The notes below the pieces were generated by a model. It did no database searches. It had not been told where the DNA came from and saw only the letters and a list, made by a program, of their open reading frames with translations. From an uncultured Lachnobacterium sp. (GTDB lineage Bacteria > Bacillota > Clostridia > Lachnospirales > Lachnospiraceae), in contig URDU01000010.1 in the NCBI GenBank assembly GCA_900546625.1, forward strand, positions 38,973 to 102,972: DNA of 64,000 nt, in the 5' to 3' direction. Shown here one piece after another: positions 9,101-18,123 of the stretch. The position numbers were made by a program, and so were the translations under genes. Position 1 is the stretch's first letter. Each line of letters opens with the position of its first letter.

Positions 9101-11199
9101 TCATAGTATTCATATTTTTGCTCTCCAAGAGTACTATTTTCATTTTTCCTGCTTGTATTCTCTGAGTTGATGTACTCTGCTATCTCGCCAAAATTCTCCT
9201 TTTTAGCAGCATCGACAAATTGAGTTTCATCATCATTTTTAATAAACGCAGAAGCAAAATCATCTCTTAAAACAAACGGCACATCCTTATCAGGATTATA
9301 ATTTCGTGGAATAACATATTCGTTGCCAACCACATAGCCATGTGTATGAGTATTACTGTCAACTTTATTATACTTTATGGCATTTCTATCATCCCAGTTA
9401 ATAAAATTTTCATCAGAGTCCTCTGTAAATTTCAAGGAACTGAAATTGCTACAGCTCAAAAGACCTGCAAGCTTTTTAATCTTGCTGGAGTAGTCTGGAC
9501 CTGAAGCAGGCCACACAATACCATTATCCACTATAACAGGCATCATGATACCACTCTGGTGCACACGTTTTACTATCTGCTTTACCTTGTCCCATGTAAT
9601 GTCATTATCGACTGTATATTTTGCAGCATCGTCTCCTAAATCATTTGAAAGGACGGACTTTGAGCCGGAAAGATAGAGTAAATCAATTGTTGACACATCT
9701 ATCTGCTCAAGCTCCTTTGGTGTGACCGTTTTTACCTTGAAGGTCATATTGGCAGTCTTATCATCATCGCCTGTCTTGCCCTCCTGGTTAAATACACCGT
9801 TTCTAAACCAGTTATTGTTCTTAAAACCACCCTTATAATATATGCGTGTGGTATTTACAGGATAATCCAGCGAGCTGTTTTTATCAGCCTCCATGATATA
9901 GTCACCATTTCCCTTACCCACATAGGTGTATGTCTGGCTGTCCTTAACTATATCAAAATATCCGTCTGTGTCATGTAGAATTATTTTCTCGTTTGCATCA
10001 TTTGAGCCGGCGGTTGATGTATCACCTGTATTTATCTTCTCATACGGATTTTGAGTATCAAGCACTGCTCCATACTCGCCGGTCTCATCATAATTAAACT
10101 CGATAGGTACCTGAGTGTCCACCTCATAGTAGGTCTCGTCATCAGTGATTTTATCTGCAGGCACATACTCCATCTCAACCGTATAGTATGTATACTTCTC
10201 ATAATCCGGCTTATTTGTATCAGGCAGAGCTGCCATTTGGTCTGCTCTTGCAACAAATTTATATGGTGATGTGGTATCCGAATTGTCAGTCCTGTAAATA
10301 TATGCCTTTGGATCATATTTGGCTATGCTTTGCATGCCCTCAGCAGAAACAATGGCATATGCGCTCTTTATAGAATAAACCACATGCTTCTCAACGGTAT
10401 CGTCACCTGTTTCTGTATCTGTCGTATTATCTGTGCTGCTGTCTGTATTTCCATCAGCTTTCTGTGAATTATCAGAAGGCACAAGATACTGTTTGTTTGT
10501 CATGCCATCCGGCAGCTTGACAGCCGAAAATGCAACACTATAGTAGCCTCTTTTTCCTGTATCCACAGATCCAGAGCCATCTTCTGTCTCATCCTCGCCC
10601 TGCATGAAAACATAATGGTCAACATTCTGTCTGTAATGACCTGTAGGCAGTCCCTCTTCATTTACAGCAAGCTGGTAGTCGGTATTGAACTTATAATCTC
10701 CCTCCGCCTGCTCTGTCATCTTATAACCGGTGGTACCCTTGTTTATTCTGTCCATGTCTACAAGGGCAAGCTCACTCCAGTCATCGCCCAGACTGACATA
10801 GCTCTCCTCATACGGCTCATAATACAGAGGCTTTGTGTTATCCTTTTTCTCGGTAGTAATAGGTGCAAGCTTTGTTTTCAGACCTTCCATATAGGCAGAC
10901 CTGTTTTTTACACCGGCACCATCTTTATCAGACATCTTTGACAGTGTTCCAAACCAATCGTCAGGCTCCTGACCGTCGATCAGATAGCCAATGGATGCCA
11001 TTTTCTTGTCAGGCACCACCTCCACTATATTGAAGGGCTTGTCCTTGCCATGTGAGCTGACTATATCCGATATTCCATTGAACGCTACATTTGCATCGAC
11101 CTTTGTAAGGCTGTCATTCAGCACAAAAGCTGCCACAACGAGACATCCTGTAAGTGTGAGCGATATTGGAACCACTATTTTTTTTCTTAATTTGCTCAT
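6193..11199 (-). CDS. Giant exported protein of the pilus locus (DUF5057-like)
   Basis: 1668 residues with a basic N-terminus and one hydrophobic helix (about 8-27), so it is secreted or membrane-anchored. The segment after the signal (FNIVEVVPDKKMASIGYLID) recalls the DUF5057 domain of Lachnospiraceae. Two later segments look like Rossmann or ThuA/glutamine-amidotransferase-like folds: one around ITCVNSSEFIGQIEDLNNYD, another around LKILQINTSRG to DYDMLVIGFSD and KAVLFTHDTTS, plus interspersed acidic Asn/Thr/Tyr-rich beta-type sequence. No enzymatic motif is identifiable. It is the last gene of the minor-pilin cluster. That position and size parallel PilY1, the pilus-tip adhesin of Gram-negative type IV pili, but no homology is claimed. 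Start: ATG with AAAGGAGCAATCGC upstream. Confidence 0.75.
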   Translation of the reverse strand: MSKLRKKIVVPISLTLTGCLVVAAFVLNDSLTKVDANVAFNGISDIVSSHGKDKPFNIVEVVPDKKMASIGYLIDGQEPDDWFGTLSKMSDKDGAGVKNRSAYMEGLKTKLAPITTEKKDNTKPLYYEPYEESYVSLGDDWSELALVDMDRINKGTTGYKMTEQAEGDYKFNTDYQLAVNEEGLPTGHYRQNVDHYVFMQGEDETEDGSGSVDTGKRGYYSVAFSAVKLPDGMTNKQYLVPSDNSQKADGNTDSSTDNTTDTETGDDTVEKHVVYSIKSAYAIVSAEGMQSIAKYDPKAYIYRTDNSDTTSPYKFVARADQMAALPDTNKPDYEKYTYYTVEMEYVPADKITDDETYYEVDTQVPIEFNYDETGEYGAVLDTQNPYEKINTGDTSTAGSNDANEKIILHDTDGYFDIVKDSQTYTYVGKGNGDYIMEADKNSSLDYPVNTTRIYYKGGFKNNNWFRNGVFNQEGKTGDDDKTANMTFKVKTVTPKELEQIDVSTIDLLYLSGSKSVLSNDLGDDAAKYTVDNDITWDKVKQIVKRVHQSGIMMPVIVDNGIVWPASGPDYSSKIKKLAGLLSCSNFSSLKFTEDSDENFINWDDRNAIKYNKVDSNTHTHGYVVGNEYVIPRNYNPDKDVPFVLRDDFASAFIKNDDETQFVDAAKKENFGEIAEYINSENTSRKNENSTLGEQKYEYYDKKISKEIVLSYIISYSDKRDVAKPVDELNILDIEPGMNTGSVDQCINKLKSNLKEWLGANCPADDKINITCVNSSEFIGQIEDLNNYDMIYMGLCWHNLNWGKDKNGADISVYNDSSMNGLIYSNVGDIVVINPKPITNQNGDTRSHGHAGLLDSDYLDKYDNGLGLKTELPNPNDNEKYVQAVNTYRGSGNDITTEKVEALNNYLKAGYPIVVDKDFYKYDTNIEEVNDYYIDNCSNIYGFMEANTSNDHLIKTKSNNSLSKDLYTNLTAEKPQIKVKEQKKEEDKDYVKLEDNHIVLEFNINNRGGADANASFDIGFYLDSNADGKFSPTQEKIAGNNVQIYRDGTLVSPQIDKNGEYYYNLQAGKYNYKLVYELPTQFVGVIPWQLRASQTTNPYRYDVTGGYFYKQANSNQKQHIKILQINTSRGNNGSYLAGATTFDMQDQKSKTDSEFSKLLKQVTDFELDIKTMAGDSKEFKTLCEKDEVKDYDMLVIGFSDCYEIFNDSGQVDRIKEFIQSGKAVLFTHDTTSLSNNKYTDQYQWDGKTVRNNTWGYDFNTIVRDVVGMDRYGILHSSALKKGNTLEKGTTDYEDAVKYADEHNTDIAYKPKSNKKTIVRQNQGFAYGDLSSNQDTGHGGYRLYGYGYPNNGDMGKTTNAEKVNSGQITTYPFKIPDKINIAQTHRQYYQLDFNEDSDNDGESDIVVWYTLSDQAVYNASPKDVRNNYYIYTKGNVTYSGVGHSKLTQSVDELKLYINTMIAAYSVVEHAPAISLKEGYDPKSADISTIYSTIDTAIQQDEEAKKESGNPDAARLDVDDEGNIATQDVYFTVKDTNMLRNQVDKDTTVNMSFFIEGTKDDHDKEIDDNGNTIYLKEMKDWQIYSLHDDGSEADLLGPSEAGNNRTFFANNKTYKVKVPLATLPAGQNSIKVYAVASSNITVMQNNQEVKKNTPEAYKTFQIQRVGLADLD

Positions 11200-11235
11200 T
11201 GCGATTGCTCCTTTTGTAAAAAACTACTCTGTTTC

Positions 11236-12711
11236 TTAATATGTATAAAACGTAATTGTATTTGACTTAAACTCCGGCATATCCTCAAGTCCAAGCCAGA
11301 CGCTGATATTTAATTTCTCTCCGGTAAGGAAATCATTTCCGAGAGTGATATGCATTTCTTTATTATAACCTAAAATATAATAATTAAGATAGTTCTTATA
11401 TTTAGGATCATCTGGCTTACCTTGTGCTCCTGTTTCTCCGGCAATCTCATTTGAACTAAACTTAAATATTCCATCAGGCTCACCATTGCCCTCCGGTCCA
11501 TAAATCAGCTTGCCATCATCGCCCATTCTAAAGGATATATCTCCCTTGTGCTCGGTTGCACCTGTTGAGCTGACACTTTCCACCTCCATATGCCATACAA
11601 AATCCTTAACCTGATATTTACCATTTAATGAAGAATTTTTTAACTCCCATTCATCAATAAACAATTGATGCGTCTGTCCTAAATTGAAATGCTTATCTGC
11701 ATCACAATGCAGAATATTGATTGGATGTGCTACGTTTACAGTTACCTTTGCCGTCAATGACGTATCGTCTTTGGATGTTACTGTGATAACAAATTGATCT
11801 GTAGTTTCATTATCCATAAGTTCTACATTATATACATCACCATTAGCATTAAAGTTTCCACCATTTTTTGTTCCGGAATGATCCCACGTTACATTTTTTG
11901 AATCATACTTTCCACCCAGAATCTTATCAGTAAACTCTAATTTATTCTGATTTTTCTTCATTTCATAGTATACTGTTCCGTTGGTTACATCCTTGCCTTT
12001 GTAATATATCCTTATTCCTTCAGGCTCTGCCGGTGCCACATACTCCACATCTGCTCCTGTCGGCGCCTTATTACGCATAGTGAAGTTCTGCTTTGATGTA
12101 TACTTCTTGTCTCCTGCCTTAAAGTCCACAACAAGTCCGACAGAGTTCTTGCTTTCTGCCTCGCTTAAATCAGGGGTAAAGCCTGTGACATTTTCTGCCA
12201 TAAGAGATTCCTTACCCTGACCATCTGCCTTCACCACACCTGTTGCAGGATCCAGTGTATCCTTTCGCAGATAGATTTTGTGCTCTGATGGTCTGTATAT
12301 GATATTGTATGTACAATCCTTGTTGTAGATAATCAGCTTGCTGTCGGATGAGGTTTCCTCAGATGACGTTTCTTCTGCCTGTCCCTCTTCTGCTGATGCA
12401 GTTGCAACATAACCGGCCTCAGGGTTTGCTGATGCCACCTCCACCGGTGCTGCCACCGTAGCAGGCTCATACTTGACCCCCTTTTGCGCATCAATTATCA
12501 GGTCTCCAATCTGATTCATGGTCAGCTGTGCCTCATACTGTAAATCTACGTCCTTTGAAGCATACTTATACTGCTTCGTGCTTGTACCGATAAAGCCAGC
12601 AACAGCCAGTCCGAGTATTCCCATTATCGCCATGACAATGACAAGCTCAACAAGTGTAAAGCCACTGTTTTTCCTATTATTTGATTTGTTCATGCGCCTT
12701 AAAAGTTTCAT
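11236..12711 (-). CDS. Pseudopilin, PilW-like, with extracellular Ig-like region
   Basis: 491 residues. A short basic leader ends in Gly, then FTLVELVIVMAIMGILGLAV gives the prepilin peptidase site (Gly-Phe) and Glu5 of a class III signal, followed by the long N-terminal helix. The next 100 residues (DLQYEAQLTMNQIGDLIIDA) resemble PilW/ComGF-type minor pilins. The rest is a beta-rich exported part with an Ig-like repeat (about 240-330: RIYYKGKDVTNGTVYYE, VTSKDDTSLTAKVTVNV). A Glu/Ser/Thr-rich linker lies at about 110-125. GAGGAAGATGAACC precedes ATG 12711. It lies 36 bp upstream of the giant exported protein gene, in the same direction. Confidence 0.85.
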   Translation of the reverse strand: MKLLRRMNKSNNRKNSGFTLVELVIVMAIMGILGLAVAGFIGTSTKQYKYASKDVDLQYEAQLTMNQIGDLIIDAQKGVKYEPATVAAPVEVASANPEAGYVATASAEEGQAEETSSEETSSDSKLIIYNKDCTYNIIYRPSEHKIYLRKDTLDPATGVVKADGQGKESLMAENVTGFTPDLSEAESKNSVGLVVDFKAGDKKYTSKQNFTMRNKAPTGADVEYVAPAEPEGIRIYYKGKDVTNGTVYYEMKKNQNKLEFTDKILGGKYDSKNVTWDHSGTKNGGNFNANGDVYNVELMDNETTDQFVITVTSKDDTSLTAKVTVNVAHPINILHCDADKHFNLGQTHQLFIDEWELKNSSLNGKYQVKDFVWHMEVESVSSTGATEHKGDISFRMGDDGKLIYGPEGNGEPDGIFKFSSNEIAGETGAQGKPDDPKYKNYLNYYILGYNKEMHITLGNDFLTGEKLNISVWLGLEDMPEFKSNTITFYTY

Positions 12712-12795
12712 GGTTCATCTTCCTCTCCGATTTCATCATACAACCTTATAACAGCCTTGCGTCAAAATAAAATATTAAGCATTAAACTATGTAAA

Positions 12796-13305
12796 TTACT
12801 CACATACCACCTTGCCGGTTTCCTTGTATATCGTGATAACCTTCTCTGTGCTGTTTTTTTGAATCCAGATACGGCTGCAACACTTGCCATTGGCATCAGG
12901 CTTTTGTGCACCTGAGCTTCTGTCAAACTGAAGCACTATACTGCCTGAGCTGTTCAATTGTGTCTTGTCGCTATAATCATCCTTCATGGAATAGTATACA
13001 TCAATCCTGCTCTTTCCGATTTTGCTTGGATCAGATACCACGCCATTTATAGTCGTCTTATAATAGTAGGCACCATCTGATGCATTCTTGTATATCTCAA
13101 GAACTGCGCTGTCCTTTCCCATAGTGGTGACCCTTGTTTTATTAATTATCGATTCGATATTTCTGGCACACTGCTTCACCTCAACACCCATGACCGAGCG
13201 AATGGATATGGTTGCCGCACCTATGAGTACGACAGATATCGCTATCACTACTATAAGCTCTACCAGAGAGAAACCGCCATTATTCTTTTTTTCTGTTACA
13301 GACAT
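12796..13305 (-). CDS. Minor pseudopilin, GspH/FimT-like
   Basis: 169 residues. N-terminus MSVTEKKNNGG, then FSLVELIVVIAISVVLIGAA, a textbook class III signal with the cleavage Gly and Glu5. The remainder is a small globular domain (VKQCARNIESIINKTRVTTM, then GSIVLQFDRSSG and the ending ITIYKETGKVV), as in the GspH/FimT family of pilus-initiating pseudopilins. ATG 13305 is chosen because GGGAGGAATCCAAT precedes it; a start ten codons upstream has no such site. It should be processed by the peptidase at 20081-20842. Confidence 0.85.
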   Translation of the reverse strand: MSVTEKKNNGGFSLVELIVVIAISVVLIGAATISIRSVMGVEVKQCARNIESIINKTRVTTMGKDSAVLEIYKNASDGAYYYKTTINGVVSDPSKIGKSRIDVYYSMKDDYSDKTQLNSSGSIVLQFDRSSGAQKPDANGKCCSRIWIQKNSTEKVITIYKETGKVVCE

Positions 13306-13379
13306 ATTGGATTCCTCCCTTGTATATATCGTCAAAATATGTCAAATATAAATATTTGCAGCTTAAAAGCCGATTATTT

Positions 13380-15701
13380 CTACTCCTTGGTCCAGTTCTG
13401 GTATGTAATGAGCGTAGCATAATCTATTTTTGTATCTGCCTCTTTCTTATTTGAAAAAGAAGAAACATTACCCAGATAGTTGGCACCATCCATAAACACA
13501 TCATACAGATGCAGTGCATCGTCTGCATCACTTACCTTTTCAAGAAGTAATGCCTTAAATACCTCCTGGGTTCCATTATCAATCTCGCACTGGTCTTTTT
13601 TTACAATTATCCTGCCCTTTGCAACTATGGTACCTGTAAAATCAGCCTCCAGTGTCACATCTCCAGTGGCAACAATTATGTCCACATTGTGTGATTTGTC
13701 ATTTGCATCATAGGTGTAGTTGCCGTTTTTGACAATTGCCTGGTATTTTTTTCCCTGATACTCGGTCTCAAATACCTGCTTGCTACCGGAATTTGGCACC
13801 ATGCTATGCAAATTGGTATTGTTAACTATATTTGCAAAAAGCGAAACACTTGCTGCATTTGCCGGTAAATCCGCATAATTCGTCAAAAGCTTTGAGTTTA
13901 GTGCGGTATATGTGTGCTGTAGGGCATCTGACTGTGCATCCATGTCCACACCATCAGCTATGCCCTTCAAAAGGCTTAAATTGCTGCCATCGTAGATGCT
14001 GTAATTGCCGGCAGTATAGATGCTTGCAGCCTCATTTACCTGTATACTGTCAGTATAGAACTTAGTGTATCTATTGAGCTTGTCACTGTCTGCACCAAAG
14101 TAATCACTGTAATACTCCGCTGCCTTATTTGTCGGCAGATTGACATAATAGTATACAAGTCCATCATCCTTATTATCAGTAGAAGGGACAAAAACCTTCT
14201 TTATACAGTTGTCGATTGTCTTTTTCTCCGGCAGATATGCCGAGAGAGCCTTGCCTGTCTTTGTGCTGACCACATTGGCATTAACTTCAGTATACTTTGT
14301 CTGATCCTGTCCGGTTGCCGTAATATCCTTGTACTCCTTATAGGAGAGTGGATTCTTGTTGTAAAGCGATTTGGCATCCGCACCATCTCCACTCGTGCCT
14401 ATACACTCAGGCGGCACAAGGTATGCTATCTGGTCACCCTTTACAGAGATTGACTCACCCATAGCCACATTGCTGTTTTCTGTACCCACACCACTTGAGT
14501 TTACAATAGCCTGGGTATTGATATATGCGGTTCCTGCCAACATAAGCTCCCTGATATTTGACATATCAAGCGATGCCTCCCTGCCGTTTATGATAATAGC
14601 AGAGCTATCACCTGCGACAGGATTTTCCTTGTTAGCGCCTCCATTACCGAAGCCGACGTACTTTGCATTGTTATTCTTATTATTCTTGCCAAGTGTGACA
14701 TTTGAGCCTGTCCCCTTTAAGGTCATGTCATCTGCCACATATGTCATGCCATCCAGCTTGACTGTTGCACCATTTACATTTATGTTGCTTGTCCACAGCT
14801 GACACTGTGAATCAACAGAAAGTGTACTGTTATTGTGTACACCCGCCATGTTCTTTTTTATTGTAGCAGTATCTTTTCCGGCAAAGTCTCCCACCTCTAT
14901 ATCGCCCTCTGCAATCATATAGCTGGTATCCTTTACATCAAGTGTGGCATTGTTTGGAATAATAACACTTGTAGTGGAAGTTCCTGTATCCGCCGCATTT
15001 TCACAGCCGGCATAGAGATTACCGGATAGATTCACTTTATTAATTCCTGATGTAATTTCCAGTCCTTCATTTCCCACAAGAGAATATGTAAAAAGCTCCG
15101 GAACTCCTCCCGATGCTGTAAAGCTCATGGATGGAACTCCCAGAGAAATATCTGTCTCTATTATTGATTTAAATCCTTTTTCATCGGTATACTCTACCCT
15201 TAGTCCATTCAGCACGACACGGTTTTGGTACACCTTGAGCTGTCCATTACCGTTTACATCGGCATTGGTCGATTTGATAATAGCACGTGGCTGATTGTCT
15301 TTTTTCTCAAGAAGCTTCGGGTCTACATATTGTATGAGCTTTCCCATATTAAACGTCATACCGGTGCTGTCATACTCAAGGCTTCCCTTTAAGCTCTTTA
15401 AATACTCCTGCGCAAAGTTGCTCTGTCTGCCGGCCTCATTTATGCTGCTGTCAGAGTAATTTTCCATAACCTTGGTATAGCCTGCTGAGTAAGCCTTTGA
15501 AATATCACTCTGCAGACCGGTGCATATCTGATCCAGCACACCCTCTGCCGAGTAAAAGTTGTCTGTATTTTTTTCGTCCGTCACCTTCATCTGGAGGTTC
15601 ATAAGCGCTATCCACAGCACAGTCACAGCTAAAACAGCCACTATAGCCATTGCAACTACAACCATCACAAAGGATGCACCACGGTTATCGTTACGCTTCA
15701 T
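13380..15701 (-). CDS. PilX-like large pilus-assembly protein
   Basis: 773 residues. The N-terminus MKRNDNRGASFVMVVVAMAI leads into a single long hydrophobic helix, followed by MNLQMKVTDEKNTDNFYSAEG. This resembles PilX-type minor pilins, where the classical GFTLVE site is replaced by a Gly-Ala/Ser variant. The body is beta-rich, with Asn/Gly-rich repeats between about 190 and 420 that suggest a parallel-beta or adhesin-like fold (SGNLYAGCENA, TLDVKDTSYMIAEGDIEV, NATVKLDGMTYVADDMTLKG). Only one base separates its start from the stop of the upstream pseudopilin, so they are translationally coupled. Whether the peptidase cleaves it is uncertain. Confidence 0.75.
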   Translation of the reverse strand: MKRNDNRGASFVMVVVAMAIVAVLAVTVLWIALMNLQMKVTDEKNTDNFYSAEGVLDQICTGLQSDISKAYSAGYTKVMENYSDSSINEAGRQSNFAQEYLKSLKGSLEYDSTGMTFNMGKLIQYVDPKLLEKKDNQPRAIIKSTNADVNGNGQLKVYQNRVVLNGLRVEYTDEKGFKSIIETDISLGVPSMSFTASGGVPELFTYSLVGNEGLEITSGINKVNLSGNLYAGCENAADTGTSTTSVIIPNNATLDVKDTSYMIAEGDIEVGDFAGKDTATIKKNMAGVHNNSTLSVDSQCQLWTSNINVNGATVKLDGMTYVADDMTLKGTGSNVTLGKNNKNNNAKYVGFGNGGANKENPVAGDSSAIIINGREASLDMSNIRELMLAGTAYINTQAIVNSSGVGTENSNVAMGESISVKGDQIAYLVPPECIGTSGDGADAKSLYNKNPLSYKEYKDITATGQDQTKYTEVNANVVSTKTGKALSAYLPEKKTIDNCIKKVFVPSTDNKDDGLVYYYVNLPTNKAAEYYSDYFGADSDKLNRYTKFYTDSIQVNEAASIYTAGNYSIYDGSNLSLLKGIADGVDMDAQSDALQHTYTALNSKLLTNYADLPANAASVSLFANIVNNTNLHSMVPNSGSKQVFETEYQGKKYQAIVKNGNYTYDANDKSHNVDIIVATGDVTLEADFTGTIVAKGRIIVKKDQCEIDNGTQEVFKALLLEKVSDADDALHLYDVFMDGANYLGNVSSFSNKKEADTKIDYATLITYQNWTKE

Positions 15702-15703
15702 AA

Positions 15704-17113
15704 TTAATACCCCATGCTTCCGGTCATCGTAACAACCGGATCTTTATCCTTAAATATATCATCCAGTGAAGCCTTACTCTCGTATACAGCTACCTTCACA
15801 TCATACAGCCTTTCAGATGCCTTGCTTTTTGTCAGATTCTGTATATCGACAATAGCCTTTACCTCATTCTGAATTACATTGTTATTGAAGCCATATATAG
15901 CCTGATTTGGCTGAGGTGTCTTATCCGGTGCTCCCATATTTACATTCAGATTGGTGGCTATATGAGTATAGGCATGGCCTGTACGGTTTCCCGGCTCGCT
16001 TACCTTCACATATGCCTTATATGTACTCTCCTTCGTACTCAGCTCTGACTGATCCGATATAGTCTTTTGCTTTACAATGTTTACCGTGCAGTCCAGCTTG
16101 TCCTTATTATTGATTATAATGACATCATTACAGGTATTGTAAAGTGCTCCTGTCGATGTGTACCATGGATTATAAAACAGATAGACATTTCTCAGATTAT
16201 GGTTCACAGTATCTGAAGAATTGTCGTAAATCACCATGGTATAATCATCCTTCAGTGCACTATTCGGATCTGGAAAAGTCTTTCTTACTCCATTCTTATT
16301 TATAGAATACGAATACGACACCGTAACCTTGGTAGCCTTATTCCCCGTAGCTCCATACTTTTCTATATCTATGGTGATAGTTCTTTTGATATCCTGCTGA
16401 GTGATTCCACTGACACCCGGCATATTATTAAATGCAGATATAATATTTGTAGCAGAATACTTATCTGCACTCATGCAGTCAAAATTCGCATCCATGGCCG
16501 ACATATCTGCAACCTCGTCCATGTTGTACCCTGTAACCTTATTGTTCGGTTTTCCGGTTGTTGAATCTATATTTGATGCGTCAGATTTTGCATCCACCGT
16601 CACAAGAGCATTGTATTTCTTTGTGCCTGACTGCACGCCTGACATATAGAAATAATACTTGTGCGCATCCGACTCCCTGAAATCCCAAAGCGATGTATCG
16701 CCTATTTGGGCTGATGCATCAGTCTTGTGGATACAGCTAGTAATGACATCATCCTTGTTTACAATCTCAGCACTGATATCCTCAAGCCTCTTTACATTAT
16801 CAAACTTATCCGATTTCTTAAGAAGCTCACATGCACTGCTTCCATCTGATATATTAAAGCCGTCCGCCACATCAAAGCCCTCCGACGGATAGTTGAACTG
16901 ATACGCCAGTGTCTTCATGGAGTTCTTCTCAATACCCTCCATAATGTTTGTCGCCAGATGTGTGGCATTCATCTCGTTTTTAGCCTTTACATTGGTCTTT
17001 GTAGCAGTAACAAATGCATTCAAAAAAGGAAGCACGATTATTGCGAGAATAGCAATCGACACAATAATCTCCACAAGTGTTACTCCTCGATCATCGTTTT
17101 TTAGCTTTCTCAA
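15704..17113 (-). CDS. Minor pseudopilin, PilV/GspI-like
   Basis: 469 residues. The leader MRKLKNDDRG is followed by VTLVEIIVSIAILAIIVLPF, giving Gly at the cleavage site and Glu5, then a helix with NAFVTATKTNVKAKNEMNAT. This is typical of PilV/GspI-type minor pilins, although the exported domain is much larger than the usual 150 residues. Translation starts at TTG (17113) under a strong GGGAGGAAGCAGAT site; no ATG or GTG fits. The gene is followed without gap by the PilX-like gene. Confidence 0.82.
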   Translation of the reverse strand: MRKLKNDDRGVTLVEIIVSIAILAIIVLPFLNAFVTATKTNVKAKNEMNATHLATNIMEGIEKNSMKTLAYQFNYPSEGFDVADGFNISDGSSACELLKKSDKFDNVKRLEDISAEIVNKDDVITSCIHKTDASAQIGDTSLWDFRESDAHKYYFYMSGVQSGTKKYNALVTVDAKSDASNIDSTTGKPNNKVTGYNMDEVADMSAMDANFDCMSADKYSATNIISAFNNMPGVSGITQQDIKRTITIDIEKYGATGNKATKVTVSYSYSINKNGVRKTFPDPNSALKDDYTMVIYDNSSDTVNHNLRNVYLFYNPWYTSTGALYNTCNDVIIINNKDKLDCTVNIVKQKTISDQSELSTKESTYKAYVKVSEPGNRTGHAYTHIATNLNVNMGAPDKTPQPNQAIYGFNNNVIQNEVKAIVDIQNLTKSKASERLYDVKVAVYESKASLDDIFKDKDPVVTMTGSMGY

Positions 17114-17143
17114 ATCTGCTTCCTCCCCTCTTGTATTTTGTTA

Positions 17144-17229
17144 TATCATATGCTTACGCATATGATAGGCCTGCGGCTGATACTTATGCGCATTCGCGCG
17201 TGATATAATTCGCTACGCTCATTATATCA
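17144..17229. repeat. Pair of perfect hairpins inside the pilus operon
   Basis: TATCATATG (17144-17152) pairs with 17159-17167, and TGATATAAT (17201-17209) pairs with 17221-17229; both stems are perfect 9-mers. They lie in the 200-bp gap between the PilO-like gene and the next pseudopilin and resemble a bacterial interspersed palindromic element. No T-run follows either stem. Confidence 0.55.
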
Positions 17230-17313
17230 TAACTCAATAATTTAACATTTAATATTTATCACTTAATGTCTCAATAACCCTGTAATCTAATAATCTAATA
17301 TTATAATAATCAG

Positions 17314-18111
17314 TTAGTTTGTTGTACCGAACAGATTATTTGTACCATGTGGTACTGCAGGTATGTATGGTGCCTCATATGGCTTATCAAGTCCATACAA
17401 GAAATATGAATCCACAAGCATCTCACCTGTCAGCTTGCCTGTCGAATCGTCAAAGCTCACGTTGAGTGTGCTGATAGTCTTCTTCTGTGATGAACCAATC
17501 ACCTCGCCAAGCATAGCCTTAAGACCATGATACTCTGTCTTGAATGCCATAACTGTGCTGACATCATAAAGCTGATAGCCTGTAACCGTAGACTTTGCAG
17601 AGCCTGATGATGTGCTGCCATCAGCTGCACTGCTGTCGCCTGTCTGTGACTGAGAGCTGTTGCTATCTGCAGCCTGTGAACTGTCTGCATTACTGCTATC
17701 CGTGGTACTGCTGTCTGTACTGCTTCCTGACGAAGAATCTGTACCTGCATCGCCGGTCGGATTATTTACATCAATAGCTGTCGGTGAGCCGACTGTAAGC
17801 TCTGTAATATTTGTATTGGTAGATTTCTCGATAGCAACCGCATCCATGATGCCGTTTTCTATCTGTAAATACGAAGGAAAATTGTCATATACCTGCTGCA
17901 TGGCATCAGACATATCCTTTGTCTTCTCTGTGTAGTCATCCGCCTTTGCCGCAAGAGCTGAAAGCTGATTGTACTGTGACTTCAGGTTCATATTTTCACT
18001 CTTGAGTGAATCCCTCTTATTGGACTGTGGTATAAAAATAAAAAAATATGTCAGTGCTAAAATGGCAACACCCGCTAATATAATAAGTAACTTTTTATCT
18101 CTCGTTGACAT
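17314..18111 (-). CDS. pilO: PilO-like inner-membrane alignment protein
   Basis: 265 residues. A short cytoplasmic start is followed by one transmembrane helix (LLIILAGVAILALTYFFIFI, about 8-27), a coiled coil (SLKSENMNLKSQYNQLSALAAKADDYTEK) and a ferredoxin-like periplasmic-type domain. That order is the PilO/GspM pattern. A low-complexity Ser/Thr/Asp/Gln insert of about 60 residues interrupts the domain (about 120-180). The ATG at 18111 is preferred to the GTG at 18120, which would sit directly on the AGGGGG site. It follows the PilM-PilN fusion by 12 bp and should form the MNO complex with it. Confidence 0.82.
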   Translation of the reverse strand: MSTRDKKLLIILAGVAILALTYFFIFIPQSNKRDSLKSENMNLKSQYNQLSALAAKADDYTEKTKDMSDAMQQVYDNFPSYLQIENGIMDAVAIEKSTNTNITELTVGSPTAIDVNNPTGDAGTDSSSGSSTDSSTTDSSNADSSQAADSNSSQSQTGDSSAADGSTSSGSAKSTVTGYQLYDVSTVMAFKTEYHGLKAMLGEVIGSSQKKTISTLNVSFDDSTGKLTGEMLVDSYFLYGLDKPYEAPYIPAVPHGTNNLFGTTN

Positions 18112-18123
18112 CCTAAACACCCC

